NCBI RefSeq assembly: GCF_000331535.1
Contig: NZ_AMZN01000025.1
Coordinates: forward strand, 1 to 64,000
Source of the DNA: Fulvivirga imtechensis AK7
Lineage (GTDB): Bacteria; Bacteroidota; Bacteroidia; Cytophagales; Cyclobacteriaceae
Reading direction: 5' to 3'
DNA: 64,000 nucleotides
A program made the translations under genes and the position numbers. Below, piece after piece: positions 21,301-30,800 of the stretch (positions are counted from its first letter, which is position 1; the number at the start of each line of letters is the position of its first letter). The notes beneath the pieces are model-generated. The model saw only the letters and a program-made list of their open reading frames with translations, was not told the origin of the DNA and did not search any database.

Positions 21301-24300
21301 GCTTTTAAAGGGTCAATAGTTCCGGTCTCCGTGGCACCGGCTATACCTACCAAGCCCACAATCAGCAGGTTCTGTTCTTTACATATGTCTATTTTTTTCT
21401 GAAGATCATCCAGCCTCAATCTACCGCCAGTGTCGCTTTCCACATACAAAATATTCTTTCTACCGAAACCAAGAAATGATGCGGTTTTGCTAAAGGAATA
21501 ATGCATCAATCTAGACCCCAATATCACCATATCTTCATATCCCTTTGATTTGAGTAGGTGATAGATACTTTTATCAGTAGCGTTATCATTTTGATCATAA
21601 AGGAGCTTATTTCTAGCACTCAATATAGCAGACATATTAGCAATGCTGCCCCCACTGGTAATAATGCCAAGGTTGGCGTTTAGCTGCTGGACATACTCGA
21701 GATAAAAATCGTCGGGAAAGTCGTAAAAAATACGATGAAGAATTGCAATGGCCTCTCGCTCCAAAAAGGTAAAGGATTTTGATGTTTCGATCTTCACCAG
21801 ATTTTGATTAAGCTGAGAAACCAACTTACTAATGTCATGTACATAGTCTGGTAATACTGATGTCATATGCCCTATAAACCTTGGGGATGCGGTATTTACA
21901 GAGTAGGGCAGTACATTTGTTTTGAAAGATGCAAAGTATTCCTCTATACTAGTAGGATATTCTGAAACTCTGGTATTTCTGAAATTTCTGGCTACCTCTT
22001 CTAACTTTACATCCGGCAGCGTAATATTATTATCTTCTGACTTATACCCGATACGATGATTTGTAAATAAATTATTAGTCAAATAGCTATACTTTTTAAA
22101 ATATTTCAAGACATCCTCCACATGATACCTTTCCACATTGTAATATGTGGCATCCGCGCTTACCTCTGTTGAACCATAAATATTTACAAGTGTAGCACCG
22201 CTAAACTCTCGGTAAAAGCGTTTGGCCAACTCAAAAGGCAGATACTCTCCGCTACAAAAAACATACTTCAATGAATGACTGGTAAGCTCTTCCTCGCTTT
22301 TTAAGTCAAGTAAGGCCTTAAGGTAGGTCGGCACCAGTGTAATCCTGGTGATTTGTTCCTTAACTATTAAAGAATACGTTTTCTCTACGTCCAGGATCTC
22401 GGTATCATCAAAGATCCTTAAGGTAATACCTGACAATAAGGGAGAAAACACTTCCACCACATGGTCTACAAAACTAATACTAGTCTTAAAACAAAAGACT
22501 TCATTATCAGAAGCTGGATATTGGTTCCAGCCCCAGTATAGTCTGTTTAGTAGCCCCTCGTGAGATCCTCTTACACCCTTTGGCACCCCTGTAGACCCTG
22601 ATGTGTACATCATGTAGATATTCTTAATCAGACAACCCTTGGGGTTAGTTGTATCCAAATGCTCAATTTTCTCTTTTAATATATTATAGTCGTATACAGT
22701 ACAATTTGCATTAAGCGATTTTTTGGACAGAATATTTTCCTTTGACAAAAGTACTTTTGCCTCACTGTCCCTTAAAATATGATTGATCCTCTCATTTGGA
22801 TAGGCTATATCCAATGGCAAATAAGTAGCTCCACTCTTTACAACAGCGAGAATATTGATAATATAATCTATTGATCGCTGCATCATAACACCCACTACGT
22901 CACCATTACCAATCCTGCTTTGTAAAAGATGGTGTGCAAGCTGATTGGTCTTTGAATTTAGATCAGAATAACTAATAGACTCTTCCGCATCATATATAGC
23001 GATTTTTTGGGGTGTATTGGCCACCTGTAGCTCGAACAGGTCGACAATGCTGTGATTCCATGGAAAATCTACAGATGTATTGTTGAATGTGTGAAGCAGG
23101 TCATACCGCTCTTGCTCAGATATCATGTCTATTTCTGACAACTTCACATCATTATTATTTGCTACTACGGCCACTATTTGATGGAAATATGTTATAAACC
23201 GCTCAATAGTTTTACGCTCAAATAAATCAGTAGAATAGTTGAAACTTAAGTGTAATTCTTCTTCAACTTCTCCCGCTATGAGTGTGAGATCAAACATGGC
23301 GGTATGATGCACTTCCTTGTATGGCTTGAGCTTCAGTCCTGGAATAGTTAACTCGTCCTGGTCGAAGTTTTGGAATATAAACATCACATCAAATAATGGG
23401 TTCCTGCTCGTATCTCTTACAATATTTAGTTCTTCAACAAGTTGCTCATATGCAAATGACTGGTGGTCAAAGTAAGCTAAAGTACTATTTTTGACTTCTG
23501 TTAGGAAATCCTTGTAGCTCATCTCATCTCTTGGATAATTTCTCAGTACCAGGGTATTCACGAACATACCCACTATATGTTCCAGATCAACATGGTCTCT
23601 GCCAGCCACAGGTGTACCTACGGTAATATCCCGCTGGTTACTAAGTTTACTTAGCAAGATATTGAAAATGGAAAGTGTTGTCATGAACAAAGTCGCTCCT
23701 ACCTTGTCAGCTATGGCCTTCATCTGGTTAGTTTCTTCCATACTAAGAGTAAAAGACACATGATTTCCTTCAAAACTTGGTGCCCTGGGCCTGGCGAAGT
23801 CTGTAGGCAGGTTCAGCACGCTTACCGCTTCAGAAAATTCCTTCATCCAGAACTCTCTATCATTTTTCAATTTATCTTGTTTCTCATTTTCTTGCTGCCA
23901 TTCTACAAAATCTTTGTATTGTAGTTCAACCTTGGGCAGTTTCTCCCCGTTGTACAAGGCCATAAAGTCGTTGATCAGTATACTTTGCGACACCCCATCG
24001 GTAATGATATGGTGCATGTCGACTATCATAAGATGCGACCCTTTAGATTGTTTGACCAAACCAACCCTTATAAGAGGTGGTTTACTCAGATCAAAAGGTC
24101 TGACAAAAGATTTTATTATGGTGTCTAGATCATCATTCAGAGGCTCATGATATTCTATGAAAAAAGAAAACCCGTCTACTACCTGCTGCACCACCTTTTC
24201 ATTTAATGCTAAAATAGCTGTGCGTAAACTTTCATGCCGCTTTATTAGCTTCTTAAAAGTTTCTTCTACCCTAGCCCTATTCACTTCGCCTTCAAGTGCC

Positions 24301-27300
24301 AGCACTTGGGGCATATTGTAAGCCAGTGAGTTCTTATCGAACTCATATAAAAAATAAAGTCGCTCCTGTACTGAAGAAAGATCATAAAAAGCCTTTTCAG
24401 AAGCTTTTTTGATTGGTTTATATTCTGATTCCCGGGACTGTTGTATGGCTCTGGCTAAGCTGGAGATTGTCTGATACTCTATCAACTGTGCCAGTGTAAA
24501 TTCAGCGCTAAATCCCTGTTTAATTTTGTTGGCCAGAAAAACCAGTCGCAACGAATGCCCTCCCAATTCGAAGAACCTGCTATTTACGCTAATGGTATCC
24601 TTATCCAGTTTCAATACCTCCGACCATATTTGCACTAGTTTTTCTTCAATGTCATTGGATGGAGCGACATATCTACCCTCCTGATTGACATCAATGGTCG
24701 GCAGCGCCTTTTTATCAACCTTGCCATTTACCGTTAGTGGCATTTTTTCCAGGTGAACAAAATATGAGGGTATCATATATTCCGGTAAAATTTCGGCCAT
24801 GTGTTGCCTGAGTTCGGAAATATCAAGTACTACATCGGACACATAGTATCCAACTATAAACTTTTCTTCCGCTAGCTCTTCAAATAGCACAACCGCGTTT
24901 TTTACCAAATGATGAGCGTTAAGCTGCCTTTCGATTTCTGCCACCTCCACACGGTATCCTCTGATCTTTACCTGATGGTCTATGCGTCCTTTGTACTCAA
25001 TATTACCATCAGGTAGCCACTTGGCCAGATCTCCTGTACGGTAAACACGCCGCTCACCCTTAACCCAATCTTCCGGAAATTTGTCAGAAGTTAAGTCAGC
25101 GTCACCCATGTATCTCTGTGCCAAGCCATCCCCTGCAATACAGAGTTCGCCGGTAACCCCGACAGGAACTAAGTTACCATATGCATCGGTAATGTAAATA
25201 CGCTCATTAGGCAGTGGCTTACCAATAGGTATAGTGGTATAATCATTCAATTTTTCAGGATCCACCTTATAGCCAGTTGAATCTACACATGTCTCTGTAG
25301 GCCCGTAGAAGTTATACAGTTGTACTTTAGCATTGTTATTTTTTTCATAAAATTCACTAACCAATTCCTTAGGTAAAAATTCTCCGGCTAGTATCCAACT
25401 ACCCAGAGTTCTCAGGGAATTGTTAGTAGTCAAAGCGCTGGTCAGCAAACGCAAATGGGTAGGAGTACCATCAGAGACATCAATTTTATTTCTGTTGTAA
25501 AAATCTATAAGCCTGTTACCATCTTTACGATCCAAGTCATCACTAATGTAAAGGCTGTGTCCTTGTAATAAAGCCCCTGAAATCTGTTGCATGGAAGCAT
25601 CAAAGGCATAAGAAGCAAGTAGGGCTACGCGCAGCGGCCTGTGAGAATGATTTTTATATACGTTTTGCTCCAGGCCCTTCACCAAATTGATCACACTTCT
25701 ATGCCCAATCATGACTCCTTTCGGCAAGCCTGTGGAACCGGAAGTAAATATGCAGTAAGCCAAATCCGTAGCTTTTATATTTACCCCTACATTTTCTCTT
25801 TCTCCTGCATACAAATCTTCTGAACATATATCTTTCACCGGCAGATACGCCGAATGTTGTTCCATATAGCACTGATTGGAAAGAAGCAGTGTGGCTCTGC
25901 TTTGATCAAGCATGTACTGTACCCGTTGTTCGGGCAGATTGGGATCGATAGGCAAATAACCTGCTCCGGCTTTTAAAGTTCCTATTATGCCCACCATCAT
26001 CTCCAAAGATCGATCCAGCAGTAATCCCACCACACTGCCTGGCACAACACCATACGAAAGCAGATACCGTGCAAGCTGATTGGATCTTTCATTCAATTCT
26101 TTATATGTCATCTGCCGCTCATTATGGATAACGGCAAGACAATCCGGCTGACTCTTTACTTGTTCTTCAAAAAGATCAACAATAGTTTTTTTTCGGGGGT
26201 ATTCCAGCTCAGTAGCATTAAAATCGTTCAAAATTCTGCTACGTTCAGCGTCCGGTAATATGTCTATTTGTGATATCCTCTTGTTAGTATCGGTAATAAT
26301 TTCATGGATAATGCCCTTAAAATAAGTCACGAATCGTTCAATAGTATTTTCTTTAAATAACGCAGTGGAATAATTAAAGGCAAGGTGTAATTTTCCATGT
26401 AACTCCCCTGCCGTAAGGGTTAAATCAAATTTTGTAAAATCGTGGCCATAGTTAAGGGATTTTAGCGAAACCTGAGGGATGAAAAATGCTTCATCAACAT
26501 TTGGATTTTCATACATGAACATTACATCAAATAATGGATGACGGCTGCTATTTCGTCCGATCCTAAGCTCTTTGATTAATTCTTCAAAGGAATATGCCTG
26601 ATTTTCAAAGTATGAAAGTGTCCTTCTCTTCACGTCCTCCAAAAAATCGTTAAAACTAAGATCACCCTTCGGGTAATTGCGAAGGGCGAGCGCATTAATG
26701 AACACACCCATAACGCCTTCTGTGTCTGCGTGATTTCTCCCGGTCACTTGAGTGCCCACAGTTATATCTTCCTGGCTGCTCAGCTTACTCAGCAGCACAT
26801 TGAAGAGGGAGAGTACTGTCATGAACATTGTGGCTCCAGCCTTCTCGCTTATTTGCCTTATTCTCTTAGTTTCCTCTTTTCCAATTGTAAAGGTTGTTGT
26901 ACTCCCTTTGTAACTCTTTACTTGTGGACGCGGATAATCTGTTGGAAGATCCAACAGACTTACCTCCTCTGAAAACTGCTCCTTCCAAAACTTCTGCTGG
27001 CTGGCTAACCGCGCCTGCTGGTCGGCACTTTGCTGCCATTCCGCATAGTCCTTATATTGAATTGGCAATGGTGAAAGTTGCTCATCATTGTACAAAGACA
27101 TGAAATCTTTGATCATTATAGTTTGGGATATACCATCAGTAATGATGTGATGCATATCTATCATTAGTATATGCGACCTTTCTGATAATTTTATCAGACC
27201 GACACGTATTAGAGGCCCCTCACTTAAGTTGAAGGGTCTGATAAATGCTTGAATCAAAGGAACTATATCCGATTGGTTTGTTTCGATGTATTCGATAAAG

Positions 27301-27740
27301 AAATTAACATTATCTAATACCTGCTGAAATTGTTCATTTTCTACGGTTATTATCCTCGTTCGCAGGCTTTCATGACGATCTATGAGTTTTATAAATGTCT
27401 CTTCTACCTTTTCTTTGTTCACTTCCCCTTCCAACTCCACCACTTCCGGAATGTTGTAGGCAAGTGATGATTTATCCAACTCATACTGATAATACATTCT
27501 TCGCTGTGCGGAGGATAGTGTATAATAGCTTTTTTCAAGCGCCTTATCAATAGCAAATGAGCCATTCAACAGGACCTTTCTTTCATGGATATAAGCTATC
27601 AATGCCTCCTTGTTTGCTTTAACCTCTTCTATAATGTCGTTACTTGCAATACCCTTGGGCACTTCAAGTTTCAGGTTATTATCATCATCTATCCTGATGC
27701 TTACCTTGTTCTCTTTCAACCTGGCTAGTAGTTTTTCCAT
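18396..27740 (-). CDS. NRPS docking-C-A-PCP-C-A(with internal PLP decarboxylase)-PCP-C
   Basis: This 3114-residue synthetase opens with a TubC-like docking domain (1-55). It continues C1 70-500 (HHIITDG near 200), A1 510-1030 (FTSGSTGLPKG near 668, NFYGPTE near 813), PCP1 (GGHSLRL near 1058), C2 1117-1560 (HHIITDG near 1245), A2 1570-2590, PCP2 (GGQSIRV near 2631) and a final C3 2690-3110 (HHIICDG near 2820). A1 code DAQDIAFVDK is Gln/Glu-like. A2 is interrupted: motifs up to NIYGSTE (about 1856) and from IPIGKP (about 2405) are normal, but residues 1870-2404 form a PanP-type decarboxylase. The A2 code VDVTFSIADK resembles beta-alanine signatures, lacking the usual Asp235 and having Asp236. 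The terminal C3 has no A domain after it; the A domain starts the gene at 15359, two genes on. The frame is continuous throughout, so the fusion is not a frameshift product. Confidence 0.96.
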   Translation of the reverse strand: MEKLLARLKENKVSIRIDDDNNLKLEVPKGIASNDIIEEVKANKEALIAYIHERKVLLNGSFAIDKALEKSYYTLSSAQRRMYYQYELDKSSLAYNIPEVVELEGEVNKEKVEETFIKLIDRHESLRTRIITVENEQFQQVLDNVNFFIEYIETNQSDIVPLIQAFIRPFNLSEGPLIRVGLIKLSERSHILMIDMHHIITDGISQTIMIKDFMSLYNDEQLSPLPIQYKDYAEWQQSADQQARLASQQKFWKEQFSEEVSLLDLPTDYPRPQVKSYKGSTTTFTIGKEETKRIRQISEKAGATMFMTVLSLFNVLLSKLSSQEDITVGTQVTGRNHADTEGVMGVFINALALRNYPKGDLSFNDFLEDVKRRTLSYFENQAYSFEELIKELRIGRNSSRHPLFDVMFMYENPNVDEAFFIPQVSLKSLNYGHDFTKFDLTLTAGELHGKLHLAFNYSTALFKENTIERFVTYFKGIIHEIITDTNKRISQIDILPDAERSRILNDFNATELEYPRKKTIVDLFEEQVKSQPDCLAVIHNERQMTYKELNERSNQLARYLLSYGVVPGSVVGLLLDRSLEMMVGIIGTLKAGAGYLPIDPNLPEQRVQYMLDQSRATLLLSNQCYMEQHSAYLPVKDICSEDLYAGERENVGVNIKATDLAYCIFTSGSTGLPKGVMIGHRSVINLVKGLEQNVYKNHSHRPLRVALLASYAFDASMQQISGALLQGHSLYISDDLDRKDGNRLIDFYNRNKIDVSDGTPTHLRLLTSALTTNNSLRTLGSWILAGEFLPKELVSEFYEKNNNAKVQLYNFYGPTETCVDSTGYKVDPEKLNDYTTIPIGKPLPNERIYITDAYGNLVPVGVTGELCIAGDGLAQRYMGDADLTSDKFPEDWVKGERRVYRTGDLAKWLPDGNIEYKGRIDHQVKIRGYRVEVAEIERQLNAHHLVKNAVVLFEELAEEKFIVGYYVSDVVLDISELRQHMAEILPEYMIPSYFVHLEKMPLTVNGKVDKKALPTIDVNQEGRYVAPSNDIEEKLVQIWSEVLKLDKDTISVNSRFFELGGHSLRLVFLANKIKQGFSAEFTLAQLIEYQTISSLARAIQQSRESEYKPIKKASEKAFYDLSSVQERLYFLYEFDKNSLAYNMPQVLALEGEVNRARVEETFKKLIKRHESLRTAILALNEKVVQQVVDGFSFFIEYHEPLNDDLDTIIKSFVRPFDLSKPPLIRVGLVKQSKGSHLMIVDMHHIITDGVSQSILINDFMALYNGEKLPKVELQYKDFVEWQQENEKQDKLKNDREFWMKEFSEAVSVLNLPTDFARPRAPSFEGNHVSFTLSMEETNQMKAIADKVGATLFMTTLSIFNILLSKLSNQRDITVGTPVAGRDHVDLEHIVGMFVNTLVLRNYPRDEMSYKDFLTEVKNSTLAYFDHQSFAYEQLVEELNIVRDTSRNPLFDVMFIFQNFDQDELTIPGLKLKPYKEVHHTAMFDLTLIAGEVEEELHLSFNYSTDLFERKTIERFITYFHQIVAVVANNNDVKLSEIDMISEQERYDLLHTFNNTSVDFPWNHSIVDLFELQVANTPQKIAIYDAEESISYSDLNSKTNQLAHHLLQSRIGNGDVVGVMMQRSIDYIINILAVVKSGATYLPLDIAYPNERINHILRDSEAKVLLSKENILSKKSLNANCTVYDYNILKEKIEHLDTTNPKGCLIKNIYMMYTSGSTGVPKGVRGSHEGLLNRLYWGWNQYPASDNEVFCFKTSISFVDHVVEVFSPLLSGITLRIFDDTEILDVEKTYSLIVKEQITRITLVPTYLKALLDLKSEEELTSHSLKYVFCSGEYLPFELAKRFYREFSGATLVNIYGSTEVSADATYYNVERYHVEDVLKYFKKYSYLTNNLFTNHRIGYKSEDNNITLPDVKLEEVARNFRNTRVSEYPTSIEEYFASFKTNVLPYSVNTASPRFIGHMTSVLPDYVHDISKLVSQLNQNLVKIETSKSFTFLEREAIAILHRIFYDFPDDFYLEYVQQLNANLGIITSGGSIANMSAILSARNKLLYDQNDNATDKSIYHLLKSKGYEDMVILGSRLMHYSFSKTASFLGFGRKNILYVESDTGGRLRLDDLQKKIDICKEQNLLIVGLVGIAGATETGTIDPLKAMAEIARKNNIHFHVDAAWGGLLKFSEKYYRLIDGIEHADSITFCGHKQLFLPQGISICLFKDPHQLNHNSTEANYQARADSYDFGRVTLEGSKPGLSLCLHASLKILGKKGYGLLLERGIDLAQKLSELIKVTDCFEFISNHINIVNYRYLPKKYRHKINFSEGENDVINAINARVQEAQFLRGKTFISKTKVAKNNSELVVFRAVLSNPLTTHQDLECVLKDQLAIVKEIYGEDNLLGTPDDKQEQVIGEIQHEARKIPIGKPIANTKILILDRNRKLQPVGVAGELCVAGKALAFGYFNSRELTSQKFIANPYGEGERLYCTGDLARWLPDGNIEFMGRIDNQVKIRGNRVELGEVESQLLSHEDVNEAIVIAKSLGEDPYLVGYYLAAKELDTNELKDHLSSHLPDYMVPAHFVYLENLPLLPNGKINKMKLPDPEVSAGEDYVGAGTEIEKKLVTIWSEILKVSEEAISTNASFFDLGGQSIRVLQLINKIQKTFSVRLELKKIFEKNTVVAIARLIEEAEPEHGTPLQKIGIREFYPTSPAQERMYYTYMLNQDSLARNINEALELGENIDIARLEKAFIALINRHSALRTYFELSDEGVVQKIIPTADFALESITCSSPKELAIAFRKFIKPFDLSMCPLIRGAIVCGLDKTFLFLDIHHIICDGTSINILIKDLKDLYYENVLDELEYEYKDFAVWVREQTDGRQVHKDFWTRKLSGNLNRLNLPILQERENVQESIWNTTVFQLENDQYNKVKIFIEKAGVSDFMFFLAVYYIMLHKVTGDEDIIVGSDAQGRSSKDLQEIVGTFINILPLRMQIDSNQDFIEFLKAVKECVLEALEHQDYPYDQMVSMLSTDTNQLVDVHFAFSNALDSDSELESLQFKSVNLLERTTGEYEFQVEVFEEQNNQFHVSFIYNTALYNEDTVGIFKDSYKSIVSAVLENRSIEIEKIDIEPAGKDLIGL
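20529..22133 (-). other. PanP-type PLP-dependent decarboxylase domain inserted in an adenylation domain
   Basis: About 535 residues (1870-2404 of the NRPS) match no A-domain sequence. They read as a group II PLP-dependent decarboxylase, most like PanP, the PLP-dependent aspartate 1-decarboxylase that makes beta-alanine. Visible motifs: PYSVNTASPRFIGHMTS, NQNLVKIETSKSFT, MHYSFSKTASFLG (His expected to stack on PLP), TGTIDPL, HVDAAWGG with Asp2162 expected to pair with the PLP ring nitrogen, and CGHKQLFLPQG with Lys2194 as the Schiff-base lysine. The length is about that of a free-standing PanP, so the whole enzyme appears present. It is bounded by A5 (NIYGSTE...YYNV) and A6 (IPIGKPIANTKILILD). 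Seen: position, motifs, open frame. Inferred: aspartate as substrate. Confidence 0.92.
27575..27740 (-). other. TubC-like N-terminal docking domain
   Basis: The first 55 residues of the NRPS (MEKLLARLKENKVSIRI at the start, then a LEVPKG turn and a helix ending AYIHER) have the size and pattern of TubC-type docking domains that precede C domains and bind the tail of the upstream subunit. The upstream hybrid subunit ends in a polar tail after its PCP that could be the partner. No other subunit start visible in the window carries this domain. Confidence 0.75.
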
Positions 27741-27760
27741 TTTTTATAACGTCAATAGTT

Positions 27761-27786
27761 CCATTCTGAGAATATCCGCAGAATGG
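27761..27786 (-). other. Intergenic stem-loop upstream of the NRPS gene
   Basis: CCATTCTG at 27761-27768 and CAGAATGG at 27779-27786 form a perfect 8-base stem with a 10-base loop in the 85-base gap before the NRPS start codon. The transcript continues AACTATTGACG rather than into a U-run, so an intrinsic terminator is unlikely. Its place 20 bases before an ATG allows a role in translation control or mRNA processing; none is shown. Confidence 0.45.
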
Positions 27787-27825
27787 GAAATATATTTGAA
27801 TGGCTATGAAAACAGCTTTTTAGTA

Positions 27826-30800
27826 TTAAATTGTTATTCCAATTGTATCATCACTGGTCATTTCTGATTTAAACAACCAGCTATTGAGTTCTATAAATGC
27901 GGCTTGCATTTTAATGTCTTGCCTTGTGAATATATCTGTAAGTTTAAATTCCATCTCAAAGCGTTTTGATATCTTGTTTACCAGAGTAGTAGCTACTAAG
28001 GAATGGCCACCGAGTTCGAAAAAGTTGGCTGAAACACTAATAACCTCTTTTTCTATATTCAGCACTTCACTCCAAATCTCAACTAGTACCTTTTCTATGT
28101 CACTAGATGGGGCCACATAATCTTCTCCTGCGACAATTTCCGGGTCCGGTAATTTTTTACGGTCCACCTTTCCATTTTGGGTTAATGGCAACTCCTCCAT
28201 ATGAACAAAGTATGAAGGCAACATGTATTCGGGTAACTTACCCAGCAGGAAGTTTCGAAGTTCTTCCACAGAAATACTTATCTCTGATACGAAGTACGCT
28301 ACCATGTATTGCGCTCCTGTATGATATTTTGTGAGAACAACAGCCTCAGTGATTTCCTCTTTTTCGGTCAGACAATTCTCTATTTCTCCAAGTTCAATAC
28401 GGTGTCCGTTTATTTTTACCTGATGGTCCTTTCTTCCGAAAAATTCGATATTGCCATCAGGCAACCATCGGCCAACATCTCCAGTACGATACATTCTCAC
28501 CGCTTCACCAGGTGCAAACGGATCATCTAAAAAGACCTCCGCTGTTTTTCCCGGCTGATTAAGATAACCGCGCCCTACACCTATTCCGGACACCACTATC
28601 TCTCCTTTTACGCCAACAGGACAAAGCTTCATGTATTCATCTATAATATATATGTGTAAATTGGGCAGTACCCTTCCTATGGGTACTGTAGTTGTCTGTG
28701 GCACCTCTTCTATTATACAATGTGTAATATCATCTGAAGCCTCAGTAGGTCCATAAGCGTTGACCATTTTGATGTGAGGATACAACTTTAACCACCTTTC
28801 TACCTGTTTCTTCTGTAATGTTTCTCCCGTTACTAGCAAATAAGATAAATGGGTAAACAGGTTACCTGCCTCAAGCTCTTCAAGATGCCCCAGCAGAACC
28901 GATAGATAAGACGGAACAACTTCAAGTATTGTGATCTGATCCTCATGTAATTGGTGTAAGAATTTCTCTGGCTCTAATATTCTCTCCCTTGAGTAGATTA
29001 TGGTTTTACCCCCCACTATCAGTGCAGATAGAAATTGCCATATAGATATATCAAAGGTCTCCGAAGCATTTTGCGATACAATACTATCTGCAGACAAACG
29101 CAAATCGTCCCTCTTCGCCAGCAGATGGTTGAGCATTCCTCTATGTTCGATCATCACTCCTTTGGGTACGCCAGTTGAGCCGGATGTGTATAGGATATAA
29201 GCCAAATTTGCCGGCTGTACGCCAACTAATGGATTCTTTGAAATGTTTTGTTGCCACTCTTCCCTGCTAGTGACGGATACCGTAAATTGATCTAGTTGGA
29301 CTGAATTTCCTTGCCCATCCCACTTATCCATGCATATTATCTGAAGGCCCGGTACTACTCTGCTTAGTGTTGCTAACACTTCTTTATTTAAAATGGAGGA
29401 AGTAGTCATTAAAAACTTTGGGCGGGCATCTTCTAATACCTGTTCAATGCGAGCAACTGGGTACTCTACTGATAAAGGTATATAAGTTCCTCCAGATTTA
29501 AATATTCCTAATATACCTGCCAACATATCTACTGAGCGTTCACAAAGAACAACTACCGGCATCTCCACCGTCAGACCTTTTGACAACAAGGTATTAGCCA
29601 GTTTATTTGCTTGCTCATTTAGTTCCAAATAGCTGAGCTCCTTATCGTGATCAAAAGCCGCTATAGAGGAAGAATATTGTCGTACCTGCTCTTCAAATAG
29701 CTCTATAAAAGTCTTATCCAAAGGGTAACTAACATCTGTATTGTTAAAATCATCAAAGATCTGCTTGCGCTCCTCTGCTGATAAAATGTCAATTGCAGAC
29801 AGAGGTCTATCCGGGGCTGAGGTCACTTCGATAACAATACGATGAAAATAACCGAAAAACTGTTCAATCCTTTCTCGCTCAAATAAATCCGTGGAGTATT
29901 CAAAATAAAGTTGTAGTTCGTTGTCAGACTCCACAACAGATAATTCCAGGTCTACTTTAGCCGAATAATGGCTAAAGTCATAAGGTTGCAATCTAAGACC
30001 TGGAATGACCAATGCATCCTGCGTAAAATTCTGATAAGTAAACATTACATCGAAAAGTGGATTTCTTCCGGTATCTCTCGATATGCTCAGTTCTTCTATC
30101 AATTCTTCGTATTGGAAAGATTGGTGACTGAAACAGGCCAGTGTTTTTTGCTTCACTTCTAGCAGGAATGTCATAAAATCCCGTTCCAGATCTACTTTAT
30201 TTCGTATAGCCAATGTATTGACGAAGACACCCATTATCTCTTCCAAATCGGCATGATCCCGCCCGGCTACAGGAGTACCTACCGTAATATCATTCTGACC
30301 GCTGAGCTTACTCAGAAGAATATTAAAAACTGAAAAGACGGTCATAAACATTGTGGCTCCGACTTCATCCCCCATTTTTCTGAGGTTTTCAGTTTCTTCC
30401 TTATTTAAGGTGAAGAGTACATTATGACCTTTATCACTCTTAACCAGAGGTCTTGAATGATCGGCCGGAAGATCCAGTATACTCACCTCTTCGGCAAACT
30501 CCTTTTTCCAAAACTCGCGTTGTCCGGCCAATAAAGCCCGCTGCTCAGCACTCTGCTGCCACTCAGCGTAGTCTTTATACTGAAGTCTCAAGGCTGAAAG
30601 TTTCTCTTTTTTATACAACGCCATGAAATCTTTAATCAAGATTCCCTGCGACACTCCATCGCTAATGATGTGGTGTAGGTCTATCATCAAAAGATGTACA
30701 TCAGTTGATAGCTTAATTAAGCCTCCACGAATGAATGGCGGCTTGCTTAAATTAAACGGTTTAATAAATCTTTTTATGATAGATGTAAAACCTGACGCTT

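Noticed and set aside
20529-22133. The insert as an aminotransferase like those built into mycosubtilin-type synthetases
   Set aside because: The motifs HVDAAWGG and GHKQLFLPQG and the SVNTASPRFIGHMTS block are those of group II decarboxylases (PanP type), not of class III aminotransferases.
20529-22133. The decarboxylase as an assembly chimera or an independent gene wrongly joined
   Set aside because: The single frame has no stop from 27740 to 18396; A-domain motifs A1-A5 before and A6-A10 after the insert belong together, and the pocket code suits the insert's expected product. Read-level checking would still be worthwhile.
27761-27786. Intrinsic terminator before the NRPS gene
   Set aside because: The sequence after the stem on the transcript is AACTATTGACG, not U-rich.
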